From assembly GCA_020746875.1 (NCBI GenBank), contig JAGTJL010000028.1:1-64000 (forward strand): 64,000 bases of DNA, in the 5' to 3' direction. Below are positions 27,556 through 37,702 of the stretch, piece by piece; position 1 is the first letter of the stretch, and each line of letters opens with the position of its first letter. The notes beneath the pieces were generated by a model. It was not told where the DNA came from. It saw only the letters and a list, made by a program, of their open reading frames with translations, and searched no databases. Source of the DNA: Rhexocercosporidium sp. MPI-PUGE-AT-0058 (lineage: Eukaryota; Ascomycota; Leotiomycetes; Helotiales). The position numbers were made by a program, and so were the translations under genes.

Positions 27556-27739
27556 TGTCGTATAAGCACGGGCAGCTGCTCTCTTAGCACTACACGTGAC
27601 CTAATTAAGTTCTACTATTATAGACCGCCTTTAAGAAAACAACTGTCTTCTTCTAATTCTCAGAGCTTTTAAAATAATAATTAATTACTTTAATTCAATT
27701 ATAACTGCTCACAGTGCTTTAATCTACTTCTACACCACA
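27556..27739 (+). repeat. Inner copia 3' LTR (184 bp)
   Basis: Partner of the LTR at 19765-19948, same length. It starts TGTCGTATAAGCACGG and is directly followed by the duplicated CTAAC. Confidence 0.9.
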
Positions 27740-27975
27740 CTAACATTATATATTTTACAGAAGAAGTGCAAAAGGCCTACAGCTTAATAACGACCGCAAA
27801 TTAATAGAAATTTGACTCCGGAGCTATTAAACACTTCTCTAATATATACGCCGACTTTATGACCCTCAAACGCTAAAGAAACAAACAAGTAAAAATAACT
27901 AATAATTAATATTCATTAACGGAAGGCTATAAAGACGTGCAAATCAATGGCATGATATTACATAACGTCTAATAT

Positions 27976-28452
27976 ATGCCTGACTTTAAAAGTACTAAGC
28001 TACTGTCGATTAAAGCACTTATAAAGGACGGAATCAGCATAATATTTAATAATATAAGGGCTAGATATTATAAGAATAATACTTTAATATTCTCTGCAAC
28101 GAAAACCGATAGTCTTTACGTCTTAGACTTAACTCCGGAGGCAAATACGTCGGAAGTGCTAATGCCGGAAACACATATTATAAAAAGCTCATACGACGAC
28201 CAAAATCAGGAAACGATACTAGACCTAATCCATAAGCGTCTTAGCTATATAAACTATTAGGAAATGATTAAATTAAAAGCAGCATTCGGATACGGGATAA
28301 AGCTAAGAAAGCGGATAATCTATAAGAAGGAAAAGAGCTATGAATTATATTTAGCCGATAAAATAAAAGAGCATTTCACTAAAAAGACCAATACTAAAAC
28401 TAATATACCACTACGCCGGCTATACGCCGATATTTCAGGAATCCAGTGCTAA
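27976..28452 (+). pseudogene. Copia gag-pre-integrase and integrase start (least degraded part)
   Basis: Two adjacent open stretches, 27976-28260 and 28264-28452, are separated by a single in-frame TAG at 28258-28260. The first has the copia pre-integrase pattern (MPDFKSTKLLSIKAL) and ends in an LIHKRLSYINY segment like the usual W-H-R-R-L-G-H. The second ends in LYADISGIQC, matching the start of the integrase core. These are fragments of the outer element, not host genes. They stay open because this part of the outer copia is less mutated than its surroundings. Confidence 0.85.
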
Positions 28453-31400
28453 TCAATTAAGAGGTATAAGTACTACTTAGTCGTCGTAAATAACGCAACT
28501 AAAATATATTAGGTGCGGCTACTTAAGAACAAAACCGCTATTATAATATAACCGAAAATCAAGTTATTAAAGATTTAATTAAAGCTTTAAAATAGACAAG
28601 TTATTATATATTAAAGAACTAATAATAGTAAAAAAGAGTTTAGAAATGCCTTTATACGCTAGCTACAAAAACTTAAAATACAATCAAAGTCGTCGCTATT
28701 ATATAAACAATCGCTTAACGAAGTCTTAAAGTATTAAATATATTAATTATTAAAAATCGTCAGATTTATACTATATAACCCAAAACAATTAAATAGCTTA
28801 TAATACTACGCCGTAAAACACGTTACAAAGCTCAAAAACAAAAGACCGACAAAAGCATTATTATACTAAGGGGTAAAGGGCCTAACTCCGCTAGAAGCAT
28901 AAGAAGGAAAGCCAGCGAGTCTGTCGCATTACAAAGTATTTAATATAAAAGCTTAACTACTTAAGTTAAAAGCAACGTTCCTTAAAAAACTAAAGCTTAA
29001 AATATAGCTAAAAAAGTATATTTTTATAAAAATAATTAATTTATATATATATAAATTATTAAATATAGAAAATTAATAAGAATTAATCTTTATTAACGTT
29101 AAATTTAATAAATACATTATATAACTAATTATAAGTAAAATAAAAACAATAATAAGACCTCTAAAAGTTAAAAGGCCAGTTAATATAACTAAAAGACTTC
29201 AATTAAAAAGGCCAGACGCTAAAACAGGCTTTATAAGACCTTTATAAAGGAGGCCAAACGCTGAAAAAGGCTCTAAAAAAATAAAAGCTAAAACAAGCCT
29301 TATAAAAGCTTTAAGAGAAAGACTAAACGCTAAAATAAGCTCTATAGAAAGCCCTTTAAAGAGGCCAGGCGCTAAAACAGGCTTTATAAAAAGACCTTTA
29401 ATAAAGAGGCCAGCACGCGATATTATTATACAAAAGTAAAGAAATAATATTACGCAATCGTTTAATTAATAATTAATTAATATTATAATTAAACTTATAA
29501 AGTCTAAATATAAACGACAACTAAAGCCAAAACGCGTATATAAAGAGTTAATTATAATTCTTAGAGTTAAAAGCACGACTGCTCTAATTTAAGACTTAAT
29601 CACGCTAAAATAAGCTTTATAAAAAAATTAAATTAAATAAATACTTATAATTAAAAAAGAATACAACGCGTTACGCATTACGAGAACATATAAAATACAA
29701 TATAAAAAGCCACTAATTAAAAAGAAACTATTTACTTCAAAGCTAATACTTCGTAATAAGACACACTTAAATAACTCCTTTATACATAAAAAAACACGTA
29801 TTATAATAAGAGGTTTTAAGTAATAATATAATAGCGACTACTTTAATACTTACGCTAACGTTATACGACCGATAATACTTAAAGTATTACTAGCTTTAGC
29901 TACTTAATGCAATTACAAAGCTAATTACGTCGACATTAATACCGCGTTTTTAAATCCAAAACTAAAAAAGGAAATATATATGAAAATACCGTAATACTTC
30001 GTCGAAACTATACACTTAAAATTAAAAGGAAGAGGAAACGCGTATCTAAAGCTTTTGCGGAGCCTTTACGGCTCAAAACAAGCACTTAAGAAGTAATAAT
30101 TAATAATAAAAGAAACTATAAAGACAACGTTTAATTTAATATAATTAAATATAAATTCAAATCTCTTTATCTTTTAAGGAAAAGCAAGAAAAGCGTACGT
30201 ACTTATATTCGTCGACAATATATTAATTATAAGCTCAAAACCTCACGTTAATTACCTTAAAGATCAAATCCTAAAGAAATAAAAAAGCAAAGACTTAAGC
30301 TCGGCAATTACCTTTATAAGACTTTAAATTAAACGGAATCGGTCAGTAAAGACACTCAGGATACATTAGTTTTTTTATACGTTAAAAGTGTTAAAAAGGT
30401 TTAATATAACGAATACGAATAAAACCAGTTTACTAGCAACTATAAGCATAGTATTACGGAACCTCAGAGATAACGTAACTTAATTAAATATTAAAAAGAC
30501 CTTACTTTAATAATAAATTACAAGCTCTGTTATATACCTCTTAAATTAAACGAGGCCAGATATCGTATATATTATTAATTAATTAACACGGTATATATTA
30601 AAACTTACGGAAATATACTTATAATATATAAAGCCGTTCTTATAATACTTTAAAGCTATAATTAACGACGGAATTACTTATAATGAAAGAAATACAGCTA
30701 ATTAAAATCTATTTAATTATTATATAAATGTTATATAAAGGACAAAAAGTAATAAAAAGTCATTTTAGGCGTGGCTAGTCAAATTTAATAACGTAATCAC
30801 TAGTTAATCTGCTAACGTTCAAAAGTCGACAGCCCTTAATAATAAAAATTTAAAGATAATAGCTACTAACGACGAATTAAGAAAAGTAATATAAATGCTA
30901 AAGTTATAAAAAGACTTAGGAATTACTTTTATAAAACCTCCGACACTTTACCTTAATAATACAATAACGGAATCCCTTTATAAAAAGCGCAAATTTACCC
31001 CTAAATTTAAGTATATCGACATCCGCCACTTTTTCATACGCAATAATATGGTTTTTATTAAGAAAATAGTTATATAACACGTATTAGGGAATAATAATAT
31101 AATAAACGCACTTATAAAGGCGTTACCAGGCCTTACGTTTAAAAAATATAAGGATTATATAAGCCTACCGTCGAAGAATTAGGTGTGGAGGCTATATAAA
31201 AATGAATATAATAAACACATTTAGAGACTATAAAGGAATGCAAACACATAAAAGACTTAAAGATAGTTAATTAAGGTACTCTTATACTATAACGTAAGCA
31301 AAAATACTACGAGGTAGCTAAACTTCCTCTAAGAGGAAGATGTACGCGCTATATAACTGGGAAAGCTATATTATAGGAGTTAATAAAGCCTAAAGAACCC

Positions 31401-31502
31401 GAATACGAGCCTTAACGTCAGAATACAAAAAATACAAGCCTTAGTTAAAGAGCTTAAAATACTGTAATTAAAATTTAATATAAAGCTTTAGAGTAGGGGA
31501 CA

Positions 31503-31627
31503 TATTAAAAAATATAGGCTATACAGCGTAGATCTCAGTACTTGCGTACTTATGATCACGCTGCCCCTATTTGTCCTATTACTTTATACGCTCTCTATTA
31601 GAGAGAATTCCACATGCTTTTCTATCA
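31503..31627 (+). repeat. Outer copia 3' LTR (125 bp)
   Basis: Partner of 18550-18674. It is preceded by the purine tract GAGTAGGGGA and followed by the TCTTT duplication at 31628-31632, beyond which normal host sequence resumes. Confidence 0.9.
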
Positions 31628-31805
31628 TCTTTGGCCACTAATCTCAGCACCCTCGGCTCACCTCGGCTCAGTCGACTCGCCTGAGGACCTGAGACTCACC
31701 TGAGTAAGCCACAAATTAAACTGCCAACTTCGAAGCCATCCAAAACCTTGGGCTAGTCATTTTGAAATTAAACCTCTATACGAAATCTCAACTACTCACT
31801 CAATC

Positions 31806-32494
31806 ATGAGTACCCTCCGCGCTCCACCACCAATAACTGTCAGACCAGCACCAAATGCCTGCTGCCTAACCGCAACCATCAACCACACGAAGCATAATCT
31901 CCCCATCGACGACCTCGTCCACCGCCTCTTCTCGCACTTCCCCGATCCCATTCCAGACATAAACGATCCCAATCACTGGGATATTCGCGCCAACGAGAAC
32001 AGAATTCAAGATCTCAACCCTTTCTGTTACGCAGTCAAGTGCTTTGTATCGACATATGAAATTGGAGGTATTTTCTATTCATAAGAACACAAATCACCAC
32101 CAAACGAGCTGATCATCCCATCGTAATAGACCCCCAGCCTTTCAAACAAGTCTTCAAAACCTACCATGATCCCAACAGCACGCTCGAAGACATCGTAGTT
32201 GCCGTTCGCGTGATCCAAGACATGAACTCCGTGCCCGCTCGAGTGCTTCAAGAGAACACTCGCGAATGTTTGGGCCAGATTTCAATCCAAGACGAAAGGA
32301 TGGATGTAGTGGAGTGGTGCTTGCAAGAAGATGGGGGCTTAAGGTTCGAGGCAGACTTTCAGATTACAGCAAATAAGGTGACGGTTAAAAGAAACCCAGA
32401 GTTGTATGCCGTTTTGGATAAGTATTGCTTCACCAGCGGTGCTTGGAATCATCATTGGAGGAACCCCACCGCCAATTACTATGAACTAGACTGA
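31806..32494 (+). CDS. Hypothetical protein, two exons, 208 aa
   Basis: I do not recognise the family. The model is exon 1 31806-32067, intron 32068-32129 (62 nt, GT...TAG), exon 2 32130-32494. Splicing joins two open frames in phase (G|AC gives Asp) into 208 residues. The first frame alone stops 17 nt inside the intron. The protein is hydrophilic, has no signal peptide or membrane segment, and has a Pro-rich start (MSTLRAPPP) and four cysteines. The C-terminal half looks like an alpha/beta fold. It begins only about 170 bp from the copia insertion, so its promoter is now next to an AT-rich block; the 5' flank holds a short repeat of CTCGGCTCA. The start at 31806 is the first ATG of the frame. 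Confidence 0.6.
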
Positions 32495-34673
32495 CTGCCG
32501 ATTGAGTACGCGTTGTATGGTTGGCTATCGCTTTCTTCTTGTTCGCTGATGTTGAGCGTGATTATGTCTTGTTTCCTTACATCTGTAGGGCTTTGCGCGT
32601 TTGGCTCTTCCTTTTGATTTGATAGTTTTGAGCGGGATTGTTTCTCGAGCTCGTAGTTTTTTGTATCTATATAGCCTGACTTTATGTAGCGTTTTCCGTG
32701 GTTGTGCAGTTGACTCAAAGGTCGAAATCCAGTTTGTTCCATTGCTCATTGATTAAGAGAGGTCTTGTCATGTAGTTGAATATACGTGAAAGTGCGTGAT
32801 CTAGTATTGCTAACGTGTGTTTCTGGTCTTGAAAAAATTGAAGACAATCAACTACTTAGGTTGGCTGAAGTTGAGGCGTTGACTAGACTAGTTAAAATAA
32901 TTTTAAAGTGCTTTCATCTTGCCAGCTTCCTATTTCAAAGCCGTCAACGGTTGGTTGAGAGCAGTTGAAAGCAGTTGAGCGCAGTTAAGGCTCGGTTCCC
33001 ATCGATTGAGATAATTAACTTCTTGGTAATACCTGTTGAGGCTCAATTCCATTAGGCTGAGGTAACGTGGTTTTCGTAACGACAGCCACCTAACACTCCT
33101 CACCTACATATTCCCACATCCGCGCAAGCCCAGCGAACAATTTGATTTCGATTGACGTACCCGTGAAAACCCATCCACATTTATAGGCCAAACTGCGCGT
33201 CTCAACACGATGAAATTTGAGCTCTTAGCTCCCACGATCGATTGTAATGATTCCAAGTTCGGCGACATATCGTAATACCTATTTTGACCTGTTAACGATA
33301 ACAATTTGTGCTATTAGCATATCCGGTTAAACTGCCATTCAGAGGAATGGTAAGCTGGATCATTTCCCTACACATGCATTGCTTATCGCGGCATCAGAAA
33401 TTAATCAAAGGAACTGTTTGCAGCTTTGGCGTCATCCTGTGGTTCTTAAAAGTCTGAGGTTATAGAATTCTAAAAGAAAGGGACAAGGCCATGACTCCCT
33501 CCGCTTACACTCTGCAGGCACACAGAGCAATTACCTACTTGCCGGTTATATTCATGAATGGGATGAAAGAAAAGATGGTGATATTGAAAAAATAAAAGCG
33601 ATGAAAGAAAGAAGAAGGGTGTCAAAATAAAAAATCTAGTACCACCAGACCCCTGTCGCCAAACATCGTCATGAGCATCGGCAGCAGAGCCCAGGCTCTG
33701 CTCATGCTCAACTCAGGTATGCTCGCCCTCAGCTCAGGTTAAAGCAGCAGTAGCTCACTCCGGAGACTGGAACGGAACCAGCTAAGGAAAATTAATCCTG
33801 AGTCTATGGGTATCGATACTAGGTTTTTAAAAACCAGGGACGGCCCAATCGAAATTTGTTTGGAAGGACCTGTCGTATCCGGGAAGTTATGTCCCACCTG
33901 CAGAGACACAACCAAATGGCCTTTTGTATGCCTAGGAAAGTGCTTTGATTGAGAATTCTCGTCCTCGCCCCTCATCTGAACTCCTCCTGACTTTACTTTT
34001 AATCTGCTATTGACGTGCTCTAAAGCCACTGCGCAGATTTCCTAGCATATCTTGACAGACTCCCTCTCCTCACGTAGTCGCTTGATATCTGTAGCCAAAC
34101 AAAGGCTATCAAGACATTGGGATCGAAGACTTAGCCGAGCACCGAGAAGGTATGCCATAAATATCATCTGCATAGTTTTGATATTCCTAATAGAAAGAAT
34201 GCTAACGTAGGATAGCTGGTGTTTCTGAAAGCGAGCTACAAAACCCAAGGTCAAAGTATTTTGTTAATTGGGTTTGTGGTGAAGGATGGGTTATACCAAC
34301 TAATACTTAGCGAAGCTAGTTAAAAGTAGGTGGGGCTCTGAACGATTATCAGATTTATCCTAGTCTGGTGATATTCCTGGTTCGGCTATCCTCACCAGTT
34401 TACCTGTAATACCTAAGAGACCGTATACATAAGAGATTCCCCCCTGTGTTCTACTACTAGTCTTCATAACTATTGAGCCCTCCTAGGTCATATGATAGTG
34501 TTCCTAACAAGTGGCGCCAAAAGTTCCCATCCGACCCTCCCCCAATGCACAGCACTACAGGTTCGTAGAAGTCCCAGCTCCCGCTCTATCCAAATTCAAA
34601 AATCAAAATCAAACACCATCTATATCTCAAATCAAAGCAAGTTATAGTCTGCTCGGACGCAGGCGTATATCTC
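32495..34673. other. Intergenic region, no confident gene
   Basis: Normal base composition with no long open frame. It holds an imperfect tandem of an 11-mer (AGCAGTTGA core, about 32957-32986). A 48-codon open frame lies at 33806-33952 (+) with a C-P-T-C pair, treated under findings. Short frames on both strands at 33.1, 34.0 and 34.5 kb show no support. Confidence 0.55.
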
Positions 34674-34728
34674 TTACATCCGGGACAGCGAATCCAGGCG
34701 TATATCTCGTACATCCCTGACACCGAAT
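34660..34728. repeat. 35-bp imperfect tandem duplication
   Basis: Two copies start at 34660 and 34695 with the core CAGGCGTATATCTC and a GACA(G/C)CGAAT end. They differ at about four positions. The copies overlap the 3' end and stop codon of the secreted protein gene on the - strand. Confidence 0.85.
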
Positions 34729-35456
34729 ACACCCGACGGACCGCTACCAAGCGTTACGCCTGGGCAGGCAGGGATATCCGTTGAAGTGTCGCCGCTGGCC
34801 ACCTCGACGTCGACGTCGTCGCCAGGACGAGGCGTGAGGTTAAAAATTGCACCACCAAGATGGACTGCCGGTGCTGGCAGTACATTGCCAGTGTCTCTGA
34901 CTCCCGCATCCGAGCAATCAGCATGCTTGCAGTAACAATTTCCCATTGAACCATAGAGACTGTAGGCTGCATAGGCAACACATGCAGCCTCGCATGCCGG
35001 TTCGAAAATGGCGCAGAAAATAGATCCTTCTGTACATGCAATTGATTCCCCAACCCAGGTGGCAATCGCGCCGTCCTGGCAAGCCTTGCATTCTGCTTCG
35101 CTTACTAGGCTAGGAAGTGTTGAGCAGTCGGGAAGCCAGGGGCCACCGCCAAGGGTGTTATTGAAGTTCGGCGGAAAGTTGGAATTGACACCGTCTGCCA
35201 GCTGCTCTGAGGATATAGACGGGTCGATTTCAGAAGTGCCCTCTTTGCAGAGGTTTACAACTTTGGTAGATCGCTGTGGCGGATCGAGATCGACGACGGA
35301 TGTTTGGCGTGCCTGGATTTGGGCGGCATTATTGACGCCACCGGCGACAGCCCTGTTGAGGATAGCAGTGGCTTGAACGGAATAGTTGCTGATTACTATC
35401 ATAGTAGCTAGGCTAGTTGTGATAGTGCTTAATCCGACATTCTTAGGGAACAACAT
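34674..35456 (-). CDS. Secreted cysteine-rich protein, candidate effector, 260 aa
   Basis: A single-exon frame starting at the ATG at 35456. Residues 1 to about 31 form a plausible secretion signal (hydrophobic stretch around 8-22, A-T-A before Ile32). The mature part has 12 cysteines (70, 111, 123, 126, 141, 148, 155, 159, 174, 176, 181, 231), an even number that suits disulfides. They are concentrated in 111-181 with C-x2-C, C-x3-C and C-x-C pairs. There is no membrane anchor or recognised enzyme fold. Family unknown; secreted, Cys-rich and near transposons is the usual profile of fungal effector candidates, which is inference only. The C-terminus (from about residue 244) is encoded by a 35-bp duplication whose length is not a multiple of three, so the present tail was probably created by it. 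Confidence 0.7.
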   Translation of the reverse strand: MLFPKNVGLSTITTSLATMIVISNYSVQATAILNRAVAGGVNNAAQIQARQTSVVDLDPPQRSTKVVNLCKEGTSEIDPSISSEQLADGVNSNFPPNFNNTLGGGPWLPDCSTLPSLVSEAECKACQDGAIATWVGESIACTEGSIFCAIFEPACEAACVAYAAYSLYGSMGNCYCKHADCSDAGVRDTGNVLPAPAVHLGGAIFNLTPRPGDDVDVEVASGDTSTDIPACPGVTLGSGPSGVFGVRDVRDIRLDSLSRM

Positions 35457-36035
35457 TGTGATTGTTTGTATAAGTAGGAGAGTTGAGAGAATATGAATCT
35501 AGAGATATAAAGGTAAAGGCAATTGGAATTGAGTATAGAACAGAGAAGATAAAAGTAGGAAGAACCATCCCTTTAAGTATGCAAATCGAAATAGTATTTC
35601 TTCTCGTGAACTTTTAACCTTTGCATTCGAGCTCCTCTGTTTCAAGTGTGCTCTTAGTGTCTGTATTCTGTTTCAGTATTCAGGCAGGAAAGCATGAAGT
35701 TAATCTTTATACATGAAAGACATAAACCTGATCCCGAAGATCTCTGAGTAGCATGAACGCTTAATCTCGGGATACATAATAGCCGACAGGCAAGGGATAT
35801 GAGCAGGCTCTCCGGCTGAGAAAAAAGAGGCCGATTTTGACGCACGTACCATAACACTAAAGCTTCACCTTCAAGTAAACAAACACTCTCAGTTCAATAT
35901 ACTATAGCTTTCAATTTAGGTTATCGAATGCGCAAAAGGCATTATACGCCTCCTCCTGACTTGGTCTCAACTTCTAGCCATCTGCGAACTCCTTAAACAC
36001 TCGTGTATTATCTTTGCGAAAGCTCTTGAAGGTTA
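35457..36035. promoter_or_regulatory. Intergenic region upstream of the secreted protein gene
   Basis: This contains the promoter of the - strand secreted protein gene and the 5' flank of the ORF to the right. An AT-rich AGATATAAAGG lies about 50 bp upstream of the ATG but no clear TATA element is assignable. No other coding signal was seen. Confidence 0.4.
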
Positions 36036-36599
36036 GTGTTGTGGCCCGTGTTAAAATCGGCCTTATTTTTCTCCGCCGGAGAGGCAGGGCACATGCTTCC
36101 CGGTCTGAACAGGACGATCTCTGAACCCGACGATAACGATGACAGCGATCTCAACTCCAATGTCTCAGACATATCAGACACCGAAGCCGAAGAGCTATTC
36201 CGCAAAATGATTTACGCGAGACCGGATCCACAGCCTCCGTCCCAGAAACCATCGAAGCCTGATACCGCTACAGCGAGAGCGAGTGAGGAGACTAATGAGT
36301 TTGAGCTGGACCCTTGGGATGTGCATGTTGTGGTTGGATTGAGAGTTTATTCCAAGTTGAGCGATGTTACGTTGGAGGTTATTAGACCTGAATTTGAGTT
36401 GGAGGAGAGTGAATCTTCTGATGATGAGGAGCAGGAAGACGGTGGTTCAGCAAAGAAAAGTGGGAATGATCATGGGAATAGGGCGGTACAAGACGATCGT
36501 GAGAATGAGCAAGAGTTGGAGATGGAGATGGACACGGACATGGAGTGGCTCCCAGAGGGTATGAGTCGGCAGATGAAGACATTCTGTGCTAAGAAGTAG
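36036..36599 (+). CDS. Hypothetical acidic protein, possible 3' exon, up to 187 aa
   Basis: The frame is open from 36030 to the stop at 36597-36599. The first ATG is at 36093 (residue 20 of the open frame), but residues before it also read like protein (WPVLKSALFFSAGEAGH). An upstream exon ending in a splice acceptor such as the TTAG at 36033-36036 is therefore possible. A conserved-looking core reads DPWDVHVVVGLRVYSK (about residues 92-107), followed by an acidic Glu/Ser/Asp tail (about 120-175) and a basic end. The fold is unrecognised. The rest of the gene, if it existed, is not found between 35.5 and 36.0 kb, so the locus may be a fragment or a short gene. Confidence 0.5.
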   Translation: MLWPVLKSALFFSAGEAGHMLPGLNRTISEPDDNDDSDLNSNVSDISDTEAEELFRKMIYARPDPQPPSQKPSKPDTATARASEETNEFELDPWDVHVVVGLRVYSKLSDVTLEVIRPEFELEESESSDDEEQEDGGSAKKSGNDHGNRAVQDDRENEQELEMEMDTDMEWLPEGMSRQMKTFCAKK

Positions 36600-37110
36600 A
36601 TGGCAGTGGAGTTTACGCTCAGCCCTGAGTGCCTGTCAAATGTTGAATACACATAAATTTTAAGAACACTAGAGCGATCCTCGTCAGACATTCCACTAAT
36701 ATGCAAGCAAAAATGCCAAGTCAGAACAGGAATCAAGGACTAGGTATGAAAAACATAAGGATAAGAATGAAAGTAATAGAATCACGATTCAACAGGGAGA
36801 AATTACAGCATTGCCTACATAACCAGAACAAACACACTTTTCAATTACCTATGTGATTGGCGCAACATAAAGTCTGATTGAGTATGAACATAATGAATGC
36901 AACGCTAGGTAATAAATAAAATGAATATCTAACACCTGATACATGCTGATCTAGACAGTACCCGAGAATGCCATTAGCGCTCCCAATGCCAAAAGCTCAA
37001 GCTATGCTATGCAGTACGTTCTCGCAAGCAACCAATTTCTGCAGATGCAAATGTGTATGCAGCGAAGACAAGGAACATTGACCAAAAAAGTCCCAGCATC
37101 ATCAACTGTG
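36600..37110. other. Intergenic, no gene seen
   Basis: Between two convergent coding frames. It should contain both 3' untranslated regions. No ORF or repeat of note. Confidence 0.5.
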
Positions 37111-37363
37111 TCACCTCGCAACATCCTCTTTATCGGCAGCACTTCCCCTACTACCCTCATCCAGTTCCCTGATCTTCCTCCTGAAGCCCTCATCCGCGGG
37201 CGAATTCGCATTCGCGCCCCCCACAGCATCAACACTCCTCCCACTTAATCCCGTCCCCTTCCTCTGCGCAAGCGCTTTCGTCCACCTCTTCTTACTCTTC
37301 CCCGGCACACCCTCCCCATCAAGACCCAGCATTTCTCTCAACTCTGGGATCTCAGCATGATCC
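37111..37363 (-). pseudogene. 3'-terminal exon of a gene truncated at the AT-rich boundary
   Basis: On the - strand a frame of 83 codons plus stop begins right after CTAACTGACAAG, a good fungal branch point and acceptor. It encodes an IPELREMLGLDGEGVPGKSK stretch followed by a basic KKRWTKALAQRKG segment and a Gly/Ala/Ser-rich tail. This looks like a genuine C-terminus, but upstream on the - strand (37364-37560) I find no matching exon with a good donor. The AT-rich block starts near 37570. The simplest reading is a gene whose 5' part was lost or destroyed by transposon insertion. Family not recognised. Confidence 0.5.
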
Positions 37364-37613
37364 CTTGTCAGTTAGACGTTCTACCTTATGCCTTTGAGGT
37401 TGTGGTGCATAGAGCCAGCGGAGAGCTGGAACCAATGGCACTGGCCTCAAGGGGTCACAGGACAAGACAAGAGCGATGCATTTCCTTGAATAGGAGGGTT
37501 CAATAACAGAATTCTAAATAAATAACTGGCTCGCATTTATTTACATTTGCCTAAGCTTAATCCACTCGCAGTATCCTCCGACATTCCATTTAAAATTATA
37601 CTTAACTCTTAAG

Positions 37614-37702
37614 TAGTCCGACTCCGCATGACTTAATTATTCTTAAACCATTAAATTTCTTAACTCGTTAAGAAGCTCTTAAATGTACTTATTGTTATAT
37701 TA
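37614..37702. repeat. 89-bp dispersed repeat, copy B (RIP-mutated)
   Basis: Gap-free partner of 16344-16432. Nearly all differences are C-to-T or G-to-A relative to copy A. It sits exactly at the left edge of the second AT-rich block. Confidence 0.85.

Larger units (their letters stand above)
19765..27739 (+). mobile_element. Ty1/copia LTR retrotransposon (inner, nested, 7975 bp)
   Basis: Bounded by 184-bp LTRs and CTAAC duplications. A protease-side segment (KGRGTRVFKSAFHGFNG) is readable near 21.8 kb. The integrase end contains NREALR near 22995. Reverse transcriptase shows ALYGLRDLPALWYNNFTYIL from 24698, FYINDI near 24830 in place of the F-Y-V-D-D-I motif, and FLGVRIIKD near 24950. RNase H has ASFANN near 25346. 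A CCTAGGGGG purine tract at 27545-27553 precedes the 3' LTR. The codon pattern is broken throughout by RIP-type stops. About 1.75 kb between the end of RNase H and the 3' LTR has no recognised function. Confidence 0.92.
18550..31627 (+). mobile_element. Ty1/copia LTR retrotransposon (outer, interrupted)
   Basis: Bounded by 125-bp LTRs and TCTTT duplications. Gag remnants run about 18.9-19.76 kb, ending in a Lys-rich possible zinc-knuckle area near 19650. The reading then jumps over a nested element and resumes at 27745. Protease FDSGAIKHFSNIY is at 27810-27848, the gag-pre-integrase segment at 27976-28260, and the integrase start around 28264-28450. Reverse transcriptase shows DINTAFLNPKLKKEIYMKIP at 29933-29992 and the catalytic motif FVDN (for YVDD) near 30210. 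The RNase H end KYIDIRHFFIRNN is at 31009-31047, and a purine tract at 31491-31500 precedes the 3' LTR. Protease-integrase-RT-RNase H order is diagnostic of copia. Without the inner insertion and its duplicated CTAAC the element is about 5.1 kb. Many stops; inactive. Confidence 0.93.

Noticed and set aside
34511..34720. 69-codon + strand ORF
   Set aside because: Starts at GTG, overlaps the 35-bp duplication and the antisense secreted gene; no support.
37360..37440. tRNA-like arm (GGTAGAACGTCTAACTGAC on the - strand)
   Set aside because: No matching acceptor stem, T-arm or anticodon stem. It is better explained as branch point plus acceptor of the terminal exon.
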